Shown here: positions 27,615 to 36,186 of the stretch, in pieces
How positions within the stretch are numbered: position 1 is the stretch's first letter
Layout of the letters: each line of letters opens with the position of its first letter
Assembly (NCBI GenBank): GCA_965247075.1
Contig: CBDFGK010000002.1
Span: forward strand, 992,001-1,056,000
Length of the DNA: 64,000 nucleotides
Direction of reading: 5' to 3'
DNA from: CBDFGK01 sp965247075
GTDB lineage: Bacteria > Pseudomonadota > Gammaproteobacteria > Pseudomonadales > Halieaceae
Notes under the pieces: model-generated
Seen by the model: the letters and a program-made list of their open reading frames with translations, nothing else
Databases searched by the model: none
What the model was told of the DNA's origin: nothing
Translations under genes and position numbers: made by a program

Positions 27615-28635
27615 CGGCATCTATCCTTACTCTGTGAGCAATGTAGTCAAGTATGATGCATTGTTGGATAATACGGTGAATGCTGATGTCAGCAGTTTTT
27701 CCTGAGCAATCTTCAAGACTGATATTTTCTCCAAAGTGAAAGGGTGCTGGTTGGCGAGCGTTACTGTTTATTGAAATATTATCTGCATACAGATAAGTTC
27801 GATTGTTGCTATCTAATATTGGGTTCAACCGACCATTTACTTCAGGAATATAGCCAGTTCCATTGGGAAATATAATTGAACCGATGCTGTTTTTCTTTTG
27901 CAATTTTACTTCAATGTCTACATCACATTGGATATTCTCAATGATACAAGCAGAAAAACAGGTATGTGCTATAAAAATTGTATAATAATTTTTACTGATA
28001 TTATCAAATGAAAAAATCGCCTCCCCGCTTTCATTCGACCAACAAGAACGATGCGTTCCGTTGCTATGAATAAGATAAATGTTAGCTTGGGATATGGGGC
28101 TTCCCCGTTCATCCTTGATTGTTATTGCTAAGGTAGCTTCAGATTTATCCGCCTTGGGGACGATTGTAACTTCTGATTTCCCAGTTGAAGTATCTGGGCC
28201 TAAATAGAGTCCCATTGCAGTCATTTTTTTGATAACCATTTCAGCAAAACATTCTGGCGTCTTATCTTTAAGACTAATATATTTAACAAGTTTAGGTAAT
28301 CCCGGAACTTCGGAAGAGTCGTCAAATCGTGCGGGTAAGATGTATTCGTGCATTTGATTTACCGCTGGCGATAAAGCATATTGAATTTCTGCTCTGGGAA
28401 AAGCCTTGTTGACGTATTCTTGAGAAATAAAAATTACAACAAAATGAGATTCCCTACCTTCAAAAACGTCTTGTAGTGCTTCCAGAATATTCTTTCCCCA
28501 AAGATTAATTTCCTCAGCCTTATCATAAAAACAGCGTACATTGTGAGACTTCAAAAAGTTTGCAACTTGATCAACGTATTTTATTTGTTCTCCTGCGTAT
28601 GACAGAGCGACATGGTATTTTTTGCTATTACTCAT
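27607..28635 (-). CDS. TIR-domain protein within the type III-like R-M operon
   Basis: This 342-residue protein starts at ATG 28635, which overlaps the res stop (ATGA), with AAAGG nine bases upstream. Residues about 5-145 form a TIR_2-type domain: KYHVALSYAGEQIKYVDQVA, FYDKAEEINLWGKNI, FVVIFISQEYVNKAFPRAEI; Glu83 in RAEIQYAL aligns by position with the catalytic glutamate of NAD-cleaving TIR domains. Residues about 165-245 look like a carboxypeptidase-regulatory beta-sandwich (ITIKDERGSPISQANIYLI, SNESGEAIFSFDNI). The last 90 residues are unassigned. Its stop overlaps the mod start. I infer an effector or sensor tied to the R-M enzymes; NADase activity is not shown by the sequence alone. Confidence 0.88.
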   Translation of the reverse strand: MSNSKKYHVALSYAGEQIKYVDQVANFLKSHNVRCFYDKAEEINLWGKNILEALQDVFEGRESHFVVIFISQEYVNKAFPRAEIQYALSPAVNQMHEYILPARFDDSSEVPGLPKLVKYISLKDKTPECFAEMVIKKMTAMGLYLGPDTSTGKSEVTIVPKADKSEATLAITIKDERGSPISQANIYLIHSNGTHRSCWSNESGEAIFSFDNISKNYYTIFIAHTCFSACIIENIQCDVDIEVKLQKKNSIGSIIFPNGTGYIPEVNGRLNPILDSNNRTYLYADNISINSNARQPAPFHFGENISLEDCSGKTADISIHRIIQQCIILDYIAHRVRIDADE

Positions 28636-31235
28636 ATCAATATACCTTTTATCCAATCATTCATCGGTTTCATTTCTGTTACCCCCACAGTAGCGGTTGG
28701 AGTATAAACAACCTGATACCTGAATTTATCCGGTTGCATCTTTTGCAGTTTTTCCACGGCTTTCCGCTTAATTTCCACGGTTTTATCCGTGCGTTCATTC
28801 TCCGCTTTCACCTCAATAATATAAAACTCACCGGTCTTTTTCACCAGCACAAAATCGGGAAAATACGCATGATATCGCTTGTCCTCGCCCAGATACTCAA
28901 AGTGAAAGTCGGTCTTTTTCGGGTCGGTCATTCCGCCGGTGAACAGGAACGCTTCCACTTCATCGGGGTTTGTATCAAGGAAGGATAAAACCTGCCGAAA
29001 CAGGGAACGCTCCGGTTCGCTGTCAAAGTTGTAAGGGTCATAGTGAAAACTCAAATCGTGTTTGTCTTCATACTTATCTTTTCCGGCAAACAGGCCGTCG
29101 CTTTTCATTCTGTCATAAGTTCGCTTCAACAGCCGCAGGTGGTGAACATATGTGCCATCCTCGCCCTTCTCAAAAATATCTTTTCCATTCTCGTCTTGAA
29201 TCCGAATCAATGCCATTGCCTCGGTTACTTGCTCTTCAATGGTCTTGTAGTTCGCCTGTTGCTTCTCAACCTGCTGAAACAGTCCGTATAAATGACTGTT
29301 CGGCATTTCCCTTTGCGGATACAAACCCTCAATTTTTTTTAAAATCGGCATAATCGGTAAATGGTATCTCGTGGCGATTTTCCAGGCGGCGGTATGGCAA
29401 TTCGTCGTTTTCTTTCCAGCGGGCAGTTCTTTGGTGTCGCCCGTGGGCATCAGGATTTCTCGCGGGCCGCTGAAGTCCGGAGTCAGGATAGTGCGCAGTA
29501 TCCCGGTGCTTGTTGCGGTTTTTGGTTTTTTCAGCGTGATTGCTCCATTCGGTGTTTCGGCCCGCACCGCCCGCTTGATCGTGCGGGTAATTTCCAGTTT
29601 CGGCAGTTCCGTTTTTAGAATACGCAGGGTTACGATTTTTTTATCCGGCTCTTGCGCGCTGAGGCGGTCGAGGTCAGTGCCAAAATTATTTTGCAGTTCT
29701 TTGTCTAAAGTTTTTGCGTTTTTGTAATCCAAAAATATTTTTGCCGAGTGTGGGTTGTCCGGCACCTGCCGCAGACATCGGGTCGCCGCTTGCAGGACAT
29801 AGTTGTTGCTGGTTGTCTGCTCTTTGATAAGTGCGCAGGCAAACAGACTTGGACAGTTCCATCCTTCCACGCCCTTGCCGATCAGCAGGATGACTCGCTT
29901 TTGATTGTCCGGATTATTGAGGCGTTTGAATTCATCGACTTCCGCTGAACTCGATGTTTGCGTGTTCACTAATATCTGAGAGACATTTTCCCCGGCTTGT
30001 GTCATTGCTTGTTCAATCAACTGGCGAGAATCGTCCAAGTGTTGTTGCGTTTTGAAATAAAAAGCTATTTTTGCTTTCGCGCCGTCAAGAAGTGAAACAT
30101 TGCCGTAAGTTTGGAAAAACTCCCGAACGATGTCCTCGAACACTTCATGCTCCGGTCGATTCCCGATGTCGTATTGATGAATACCGTTGTTGAGGTCTTT
30201 CAGAATATTATCCTTGATGCCGTCGCCAAGCCCATACCAGACGATCACTTCTTTCAAGGTCTGCTTCTTGTAGTAAGGCGTTCCGGTTGTATTGACCACC
30301 GCCACGACGGGTGTTTCCTGATGGATGTAATTGATGGTCTCCCGCACCCGCTTTAATTGGTCAAAAGTGTTTCCGTAAGTGTGGTGCGCTTCATCTGAAA
30401 AGACACCGAGATCCGGCAGGCTTGCGATTGTTTGCAATCTCAAATTTGCTTGCAGTTCTGCTTTTTCAAACGCCTCTTGTTGTTGGTTGTTTCTCTTATT
30501 GACCCGCAGGCTGATCTTCTCGGTATTGGTCACAATTAGATTGTAACTGCTGCCTTTCTGCGCCTGTATGTCTTTGCCTTTGCTCGGATATTCGATCTTC
30601 AGGTTGGCAAGAAAATCGCGGTTGAGATCGGGCGGCAAAATTTTCTCGTAAGGTATCTCGCTGAGTTCGCGCAGGCTTTCTATAATCGTGGTGCCGGGCG
30701 CAAACACCAGCGCATTTTTCATAAAATTTCCCTTAGGGTAACGCAACGACATGGCAAACTCGGTGGCAACAATCGCGCCAATCAACACGGTTTTCCCGGC
30801 ACCCATCGCCAGGGCGAGGATATAACTCGGGTAATCTAAAACCGCAGCTTCATGCAACGCCTGAATTTTCTTCTCGCTGACAAATTCTGGGTCTGTTTTA
30901 ACTTGTTCAATTACCTCGTCGACATTCGCATATCTCAAAGCATCCCTGGAAAGCGATATGCCGAGAGCATCAAATAAGGATTCTTTGTCATCTCCGTAAT
31001 AATGCTTATAGAGATTCAGAATATGAGGCGTTTCCAGTTTCAGGCGGACATACCAGTACACCTCAAGGGCAAGAAACTGGGGTTCACGCAGAAACTTGAG
31101 GGTTGGGCTGTCTTCCTGCGCTTCCCTCTGCCAGGTAAGGATTTCACCTATCAGCGGGTGGTCGGCACAGCCATATCCGTCCTTGCGCCAGTTGGCGGCA
31201 TCCTTGGCAAGTTTGTCAAACAGAGTATTTTCCAT
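28632..31235 (-). CDS. Type III-like restriction subunit (Res): DEAH helicase plus PD-(D/E)XK nuclease
   Basis: This 867-residue superfamily 2 translocase-nuclease has Walker A MGAGKT (residues 144-149), DEAH at 281-284 (FSDEAHHTYG), motif III TTGTP at 316-320 and motif VI QAATRCLRQ. Near the C-terminus YFPDF (Asp794) and IIEVKAEN (Glu808, Lys810) form a PD-(D/E)XK nuclease. With Mod it should cut unmethylated DNA after ATP-driven movement. I chose the ATG at 31235; codons further upstream read out of the IS and its target duplication. A strong -10 box ends only six bases before this ATG, suggesting a leaderless message. First gene of the operon. Confidence 0.9.
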   Translation of the reverse strand: MENTLFDKLAKDAANWRKDGYGCADHPLIGEILTWQREAQEDSPTLKFLREPQFLALEVYWYVRLKLETPHILNLYKHYYGDDKESLFDALGISLSRDALRYANVDEVIEQVKTDPEFVSEKKIQALHEAAVLDYPSYILALAMGAGKTVLIGAIVATEFAMSLRYPKGNFMKNALVFAPGTTIIESLRELSEIPYEKILPPDLNRDFLANLKIEYPSKGKDIQAQKGSSYNLIVTNTEKISLRVNKRNNQQQEAFEKAELQANLRLQTIASLPDLGVFSDEAHHTYGNTFDQLKRVRETINYIHQETPVVAVVNTTGTPYYKKQTLKEVIVWYGLGDGIKDNILKDLNNGIHQYDIGNRPEHEVFEDIVREFFQTYGNVSLLDGAKAKIAFYFKTQQHLDDSRQLIEQAMTQAGENVSQILVNTQTSSSAEVDEFKRLNNPDNQKRVILLIGKGVEGWNCPSLFACALIKEQTTSNNYVLQAATRCLRQVPDNPHSAKIFLDYKNAKTLDKELQNNFGTDLDRLSAQEPDKKIVTLRILKTELPKLEITRTIKRAVRAETPNGAITLKKPKTATSTGILRTILTPDFSGPREILMPTGDTKELPAGKKTTNCHTAAWKIATRYHLPIMPILKKIEGLYPQREMPNSHLYGLFQQVEKQQANYKTIEEQVTEAMALIRIQDENGKDIFEKGEDGTYVHHLRLLKRTYDRMKSDGLFAGKDKYEDKHDLSFHYDPYNFDSEPERSLFRQVLSFLDTNPDEVEAFLFTGGMTDPKKTDFHFEYLGEDKRYHAYFPDFVLVKKTGEFYIIEVKAENERTDKTVEIKRKAVEKLQKMQPDKFRYQVVYTPTATVGVTEMKPMNDWIKGILI

Positions 31236-31241
31236 GTTCGG

Positions 31242-31270
31242 ATTATAAGGCACTTCGCCCAGGTTGCCTA
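31242..31270 (-). promoter_or_regulatory. Putative promoter of the res-TIR-mod operon
   Basis: On the minus strand TAGGCA (31270-31265, four of six to TTGACA) and a perfect TATAAT (31247-31242) are 17 bases apart. Six bases separate the -10 from the res ATG, so the RNA would begin at or next to the start codon. The TAG of the -35 is the original stop codon of the upstream PhyH-like gene. Confidence 0.6.
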
Positions 31271-31287
31271 TTGTTCCTGTTTCGCCT
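31270..31287. repeat. Left target-site duplication of the ISNCY-like element
   Basis: ATTGTTCCTGTTTCGCCT, 18 bases, recurs in direct orientation at 32645-32662, immediately outside the element's inverted repeats. Confidence 0.85.
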
Positions 31288-32644
31288 ATTAGTAACACAT
31301 AAACTGTCCGGTCTTGTAACACATGATCTGTCCGGTTTTCATAATGCCCCGAGGAGGGGTGCTTATGAGACGGACAGAGTGGCTACAGGAGACTCGACTG
31401 ATGAGATTCGAGGAAGTTTATGGGGGCCGGCGGAGAGTCGTCTGACCCAGGAGGAAGCGGCGCTATTGCTGGGTGTCTGTGCCCGGACATTTCGTCGCTA
31501 CATCGATCGATATGAGGACGAGGGCCTGGATGGCCTCATCGACAAACGGTTATCGCAGATATCGCACCGCCGCGCCCCGGTCGACGAGGTCATGGGCCTG
31601 GTGGATCAGTATCGCAACCGACACCGGGGCTGGAATGTGAAGCACTACTACGCCTGGTACAAACGAGACGGCGGCCAGCGCAGCTACTCGTGGGTAAAAC
31701 ATACGCTGCAAGCGGCCGGCGCCGTGAAGAAGGCCCCTAACCGGGGTGTGCACCGTAAACAGCGTGATCGGTCAGCCTGGCCGGGGATGATGTTGCATCA
31801 GGACGGCAGTCAGCATTTATGGGCGGCGGGGCAGTACTGGGACCTGATTGTCACTATGGATGATGCCACCAATGAGCACTACTCGATGTTCTTCTGCGAT
31901 GAGGAGGGAACGCAGAGCCGTTTTCAGGGTGTTCGTGACGTCATCGAAGGTCGGGGGCTGTTTTGCTCTTTGTATACAGATCGGGGCAGCCATTACTGGA
32001 CTACGCCGGCCGCCGGCGGGAAGGTCGACAAACCCAGTTTGGGCGGGCTATGGGCCAGTTGGGCATGGCGATGATCCCGGCCTATTCGCCAGAGGCTAGA
32101 GGCCGTTCAGAACGCGTATTCAGCACGCACCAGGATCGCCTGGTCAAGGAGTTGGCTCTGGCGGGCATCACGGATATGGAAGAGGCCAATACGTATCTGG
32201 CAGAGACCTACCTGCCGGCTTACAACGCGGAGTTTACACAGCCACCGCCGGAAGAAGGCTCGGCTTTTGTGGCGTGCCGGGATCTATCGGTGCTGGATGA
32301 CATCCTGTGCGAGCGTTTCGAGCGGACGGTGAGAAAGGACAACTGTGTGCACTTTGAAGGACGGGTATTGCAGATCCCGGCGGATCGTCACCGCTGCCAT
32401 TATGTGAAGGCGAAGGTTAACGTGTTGCGCTACACCGATAACACCCTGGCAATTCATCACGGCCCTCGGGAGTTGGCAAGGTATGACGCCAACGGACAGG
32501 TACTATCAAATGAACTTCCGGTTGCAGCATAATGTCTGCGGCTCAGCCGGTAGTTGGGAGGCACCCCCGGGAGCCTTCCAACGATCAAAGCAAAAGCGGA
32601 CAATCTATGTGCTACAGAACCGGACATTTCTATTTGTTGCTAAC
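31288..32644 (+). mobile_element. ISNCY-like insertion sequence, decayed
   Basis: The element is about 1357 bp. Its ends are imperfect inverted repeats of roughly 48 bp; both contain two spaced copies of a TGTCCGG-type motif (left 31304-31336; right, on the other strand, in 32590-32630). It is flanked by an 18-bp direct repeat, a long target duplication of the sort known for part of the ISNCY group. It inserted at the stop codon of a PhyH-like gene, just upstream of res. The transposase inside has two frameshifts, so the copy is probably dead. Confidence 0.82.
31365..32532 (+). pseudogene. ISNCY-family transposase with two frameshifts
   Basis: The natural ATG at 31365 begins MRRTEWLQETRLMRFEEVYG and then hits a stop; similarity resumes one frame back near 31430 (ESRLTQEEAALLLGVCARTF, helix-turn-helix) and runs through the RNase-H-like DDE core (MLHQDGSQHLWAAGQYWDL, SLYTDRGSHYW). 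A second break near 32030 moves it one frame back again (TQFGRAMGQLGMAMIPAYSP, EARGRSERVFSTHQDR). Each break equals loss of a single base. No -1 slippery heptamer sits at the second break. Confidence 0.82.
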
Positions 32645-33290
32645 ATTGTTCCTGTTTCGCCTGCTGGTCAAAAAACGACGCCGATTCGGGTACCTCGGGC
32701 AAATCCATTGCATAGCTGCCGTAGCGCACGCGGTTGGTTCGCCGTCCGCGCACGACTTCGCCGGCATAGCGGCTGGGCAGGGGGTTGGGGCAGAGGGGCA
32801 GGGCGTCTTCCGCGCTGTAGACCGCGATGAACAGGGTGCGGGGATGGGTTGAAAGGTTGGCGGCGGAGCCGTGCACCAAGCGGGTGTGCATCAGGCATGC
32901 GGCGCCTGCCGCACCGGTGCACTTGACCGTCTTTCGCGCCATCCGGTCGGCGATGCGGCGGTCGATTGCTCCGGTAAAAACACCATCGTGCCATAAACCG
33001 TATAGCGGCCCGGTATCGGAGCCGGGGAGCACTTCGAGGGGGCCGTTTTGTTCGGTTACCTCGTCGATAAACATCAGCGCGGTGATCAAGTCATCATTGG
33101 AGTGCGGCTCATACAAAAAATCCTGGTGAAATTTCACCTCGGTTCCGGTGCCCGGCAATTTGGCGTTGATCTTGCAGTGGTGAAACTTGAGGTTGGGTCC
33201 AAGTAATTCGGCGATAGCGTTCACCGCCCGGTTCTCCCGCATCGCCCGCAGGTAGTGTGCGGAAATATTGAACGCTTTGCGCAGATTCCA
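32640..33290 (-). pseudogene. 5'-truncated phytanoyl-CoA dioxygenase (PhyH)-like gene
   Basis: Residues matching the PhyH family are visible from about SAHYLRAMRENRAVNAIAEL to the end: HHCKINAKLPGTGTE, the iron ligands in KFHQDFLYEPHSNDD (HxD) and the distal TRLVHGSAANLS histidine, then RTLFIAVYSAEDALPL. The roughly 100 N-terminal residues of the family are missing; upstream the open frame (to 33587) is the antisense of a different truncated gene. The C-terminus ends QQAKQEQC because the IS inserted at the stop; before insertion it read QQAKQEQ and stop. These enzymes are Fe(II)/2-oxoglutarate oxygenases. Confidence 0.72.
32645..32662. repeat. Right target-site duplication of the ISNCY-like element
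   Basis: This is an exact copy of the 18 bases at 31270-31287. Confidence 0.85.
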
Positions 33291-33575
33291 GTGAACCGCG
33301 AATACAGCACCGAAGTGGTCATAGAACACGAGCAGCCGCCGGTAAAAAGTATCCAGCGCAGCGCCGATACCGGCATGCCGGTGGACGCGTGGGAAAAAGC
33401 CAACCTGTTGATTCAGCGCGGCACCCTCGACGGCGAACTGATGAAAATCTTTCTCAAGTCCGGGGACTACCTCAACTGCGCTGAGGAGCATCCGGACAGT
33501 TCCCGGATTGATGAAGTGGATATCGATGCCTGGCTGGAGGAGTACTACATCGAGCCAATAGCTCCTTTGCGCTAG
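33291..33575 (+). pseudogene. C-terminal fragment of an unrecognised protein
   Basis: About 94 codons end in DEVDIDAWLEEYYIEPIAPL and look coding (acidic, no low complexity, includes SADTGMPVDAWEKANLL and RGTLDGELMKIFLKSGDYL). I do not recognise the family. The natural N-terminus is missing; upstream lies the 5'-truncated PhyH-like gene on the other strand. The two remnants meet head to head near 33290. Confidence 0.5.
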
Positions 33576-33660
33576 ACTCCGGCGCATTTTGTTGCTATTT
33601 TTGAACCTTGAGTATGTAGCACCCTACAATTATAACTATAAAGCCCTGGAGGCAACTATT

Positions 33661-36138
33661 ATGGCAGTACGCAACAGCACAGCACCATTGCTCGTCACAC
33701 TTCTCGCCGGAGCCATACACAGCCAGATCGCCGTCGCCCAAGGTGGTTTTCTGGAGGAGATTATCGTTACGGCTGAGAAACGTGAAACCACCCTGCAGGA
33801 CACCGCTATCGCGGTAAGCGCGTTTAGCCAGGATGACCTGGAACGCGGCCTCATCAATAACAACATGGACATCCAGATGGCGGTGCCCAACATGCTGATG
33901 ACCAAGGGCTTTTTCACTACCGCCAATATTGCCATACGCGGCATCGGCAACCTGGCGGTAGGTTCGGCGGCAGACGCCGGCACCGGCGTGCATATGAATG
34001 GCGTATACCTGAACAACGCACGTATTTTTGAGACAGAGTACTTTGACACTGAACGTGTGGAAGTGTTGCGTGGTCCGCAGGGCACCCTGTACGGCCGCAA
34101 CACCACGGCCGGCGTAGTCAACGTTATCACCCAAAAGCCCACCGAGGAATTCGGTGGCTACGTTGACGCATCCTACGGTGACTATAACTATATACGCACC
34201 CGTGGCGCGCTAAACATTCCTTTGACAGACAACGTCTGGCAGCGCTTTTCAATGTTTTACACCAGCCGTGACGGCTATGTAGACAACGTATTTAACGGTG
34301 ATGAGATTGATGACCGCGATATGTTCGCGATTCGCTCGTCCACCACCTGGAATATCGGTGACTCCACCGACGCCACCTTCATGATTAACTATTTCGAAGA
34401 AGACAGTAACCGTATGCGCGGCTCGCAGACTTACTGCGCCAAAGACCCCGATGGCGTGCTCGGTTGCCTACCCAACGCGGGCAAGCCCAAGGGAACGGCC
34501 CATACCGGTGGCACCGTGGGTGGTTTGCTCACCGGCATTGTCAGTGCCGTCACTGGCCTGCCCTTCCCCGCCGATGACAACGCCAATTCGTTTCGTCCCA
34601 ACGACGAACGCGAGGTAGCGTTCGATTTCACGCCCCAGTACGAGGCGGATGAGACCATCGCCAGCCTGGAAATCAACCACAACTTTGACAATGGGCTAAG
34701 CCTGCACTCCCTGACGGGCTACCAGACCGCCTCGCTGGATGCGCGCAATGACTATGACTTCACTGTTGTATCTGAGCTGTGGCCCATTACGACGACCTAC
34801 CAGCGTGGCCCAGACGGCCCCAGTACTGTCAATTATCTGCAGCAGAATGACCGCTCGACCTCAGAACCGGAGCAGTGGAGCCAGGAGTTTCGCATCACTT
34901 CGGATTTTGATGGCGATTTGAACTTCCTGCTGGGTGTCTTCTATCTCGATTATGAAACTGAAACTCATTTCTATGTCTATTCCTCAGTGCTGTCCCTGTT
35001 CGGACAGACCCTGAGCGTACCCGAAGATCAGTGGCAATTTGACAACGATACGCACAACTACGAACTGGAGACCAGCGCCATATTTGGTGAGCTCTACTAC
35101 GACCTCAACGACCAAACCCAGGTGACCCTGGGAATTCGTTACACCGACGAGGAGAAAACATCCATCCAGCGCACAATTTATCTCGCTTTTCTGGATGACC
35201 CCACCGCCGAGGGCGGTGGTTACCAGCACTTCAATGACGACTGGCAGGAAACCACCGGCAAGGTCAATATCAACTATCACTGGGACGACGATATTATGCT
35301 GTTCGGCACGGTCGCGCGCAGCTATAAGAGTGGTGGCTTCAACCCCATCAGCTCAGAATCCGATCTACTCAACCCGGAGTTGGGCGGCGACCCCAAATTT
35401 ACCACCTTCGAGCCGGAGTTTATCAACTCCCTGGAACTGGGTGCCAAAACGCGGCTACTTGATAACACCCTGCAGGCCAACCTGACTTACTTTATTTATG
35501 ACTTTGAAAACCTGCAGGTATCCAAAATCGTTAACCAGACCTCCCTCAACGAGAATATGGACGCCGATATCCAGGGCATTGAGGCAGAATTTATCTGGGC
35601 GCCGGATGAGCACTGGAACTTCTTGCTCAACCTGTCATGGCTGGATACCGAGCTGGGTTCATTGCTAACCTTCGACCCCGCCGATCCCAACCAGATGGGA
35701 ACTACCGAAGGCATCGTCTCGGCCGGCAACTCCAATATTCTGTTAGCCTGTGGTTGTCCCGGTATTGAGGTGGATGTAGATGGTAATGAGATGCCCAACT
35801 CACCGGAGTACACAGTTTACCTGGCGGTAACCTACGGTTTCGATCTCAACAACGGCATGCGGGTGGACCTTTCCGGCAGCTTCTATTACCAGGAAGAGTT
35901 CTACTCGCGTATTTTCAACAGCGAGGACGACCTGTTGGAAAGTTGGGATGTCTGGAATGCCTCCGCGGTGTTAACTGCGGCGGATGACAAGTGGTACGCA
36001 GAGGCCTGGGTACGCAATATCGGTGACGAAGAGAATATTACCGGCCAGTATCTGCAAGATGCGGCGGTAGGCCTGTACCGCAACTACCAACTGCTTGAGC
36101 CACGCACGTATGGCCTGACAGCCGGTTACCGCTTCTGA
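33661..36138 (+). CDS. TonB-dependent outer-membrane receptor
   Basis: This 825-residue protein has a signal peptide (LLVTLLAGAIHSQIAVAQ), a TonB box (EEIIVTAEKRE), a plug domain with RVEVLRGPQGTLYGRNTTAG, and a beta-barrel ending in the aromatic YGLTAGYRF. The AEKRETTLQDTAIAVSAFS start is typical of the large marine/sphingomonad-type receptor clade whose ligands are mostly unknown. TGGAGG lies upstream of the ATG at 33661; an upstream in-frame start at 33589 would precede the signal peptide. It is convergent with the amidohydrolase gene, and the DUF3604 protein is close by, so the three may act on one imported compound. Confidence 0.93.
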   Translation: MAVRNSTAPLLVTLLAGAIHSQIAVAQGGFLEEIIVTAEKRETTLQDTAIAVSAFSQDDLERGLINNNMDIQMAVPNMLMTKGFFTTANIAIRGIGNLAVGSAADAGTGVHMNGVYLNNARIFETEYFDTERVEVLRGPQGTLYGRNTTAGVVNVITQKPTEEFGGYVDASYGDYNYIRTRGALNIPLTDNVWQRFSMFYTSRDGYVDNVFNGDEIDDRDMFAIRSSTTWNIGDSTDATFMINYFEEDSNRMRGSQTYCAKDPDGVLGCLPNAGKPKGTAHTGGTVGGLLTGIVSAVTGLPFPADDNANSFRPNDEREVAFDFTPQYEADETIASLEINHNFDNGLSLHSLTGYQTASLDARNDYDFTVVSELWPITTTYQRGPDGPSTVNYLQQNDRSTSEPEQWSQEFRITSDFDGDLNFLLGVFYLDYETETHFYVYSSVLSLFGQTLSVPEDQWQFDNDTHNYELETSAIFGELYYDLNDQTQVTLGIRYTDEEKTSIQRTIYLAFLDDPTAEGGGYQHFNDDWQETTGKVNINYHWDDDIMLFGTVARSYKSGGFNPISSESDLLNPELGGDPKFTTFEPEFINSLELGAKTRLLDNTLQANLTYFIYDFENLQVSKIVNQTSLNENMDADIQGIEAEFIWAPDEHWNFLLNLSWLDTELGSLLTFDPADPNQMGTTEGIVSAGNSNILLACGCPGIEVDVDGNEMPNSPEYTVYLAVTYGFDLNNGMRVDLSGSFYYQEEFYSRIFNSEDDLLESWDVWNASAVLTAADDKWYAEAWVRNIGDEENITGQYLQDAAVGLYRNYQLLEPRTYGLTAGYRF

Positions 36139-36186
36139 TAAGCCTGCTCCGAATGCGGACCGCAGAATCATCATGCCCGGTGGGTA

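Noticed and set aside
31990..32060. Programmed -1 frameshift in the ISNCY transposase
   Set aside because: No X-XXY-YYZ heptamer lies at the break, and a first break exists near 31430, so base loss is simpler.
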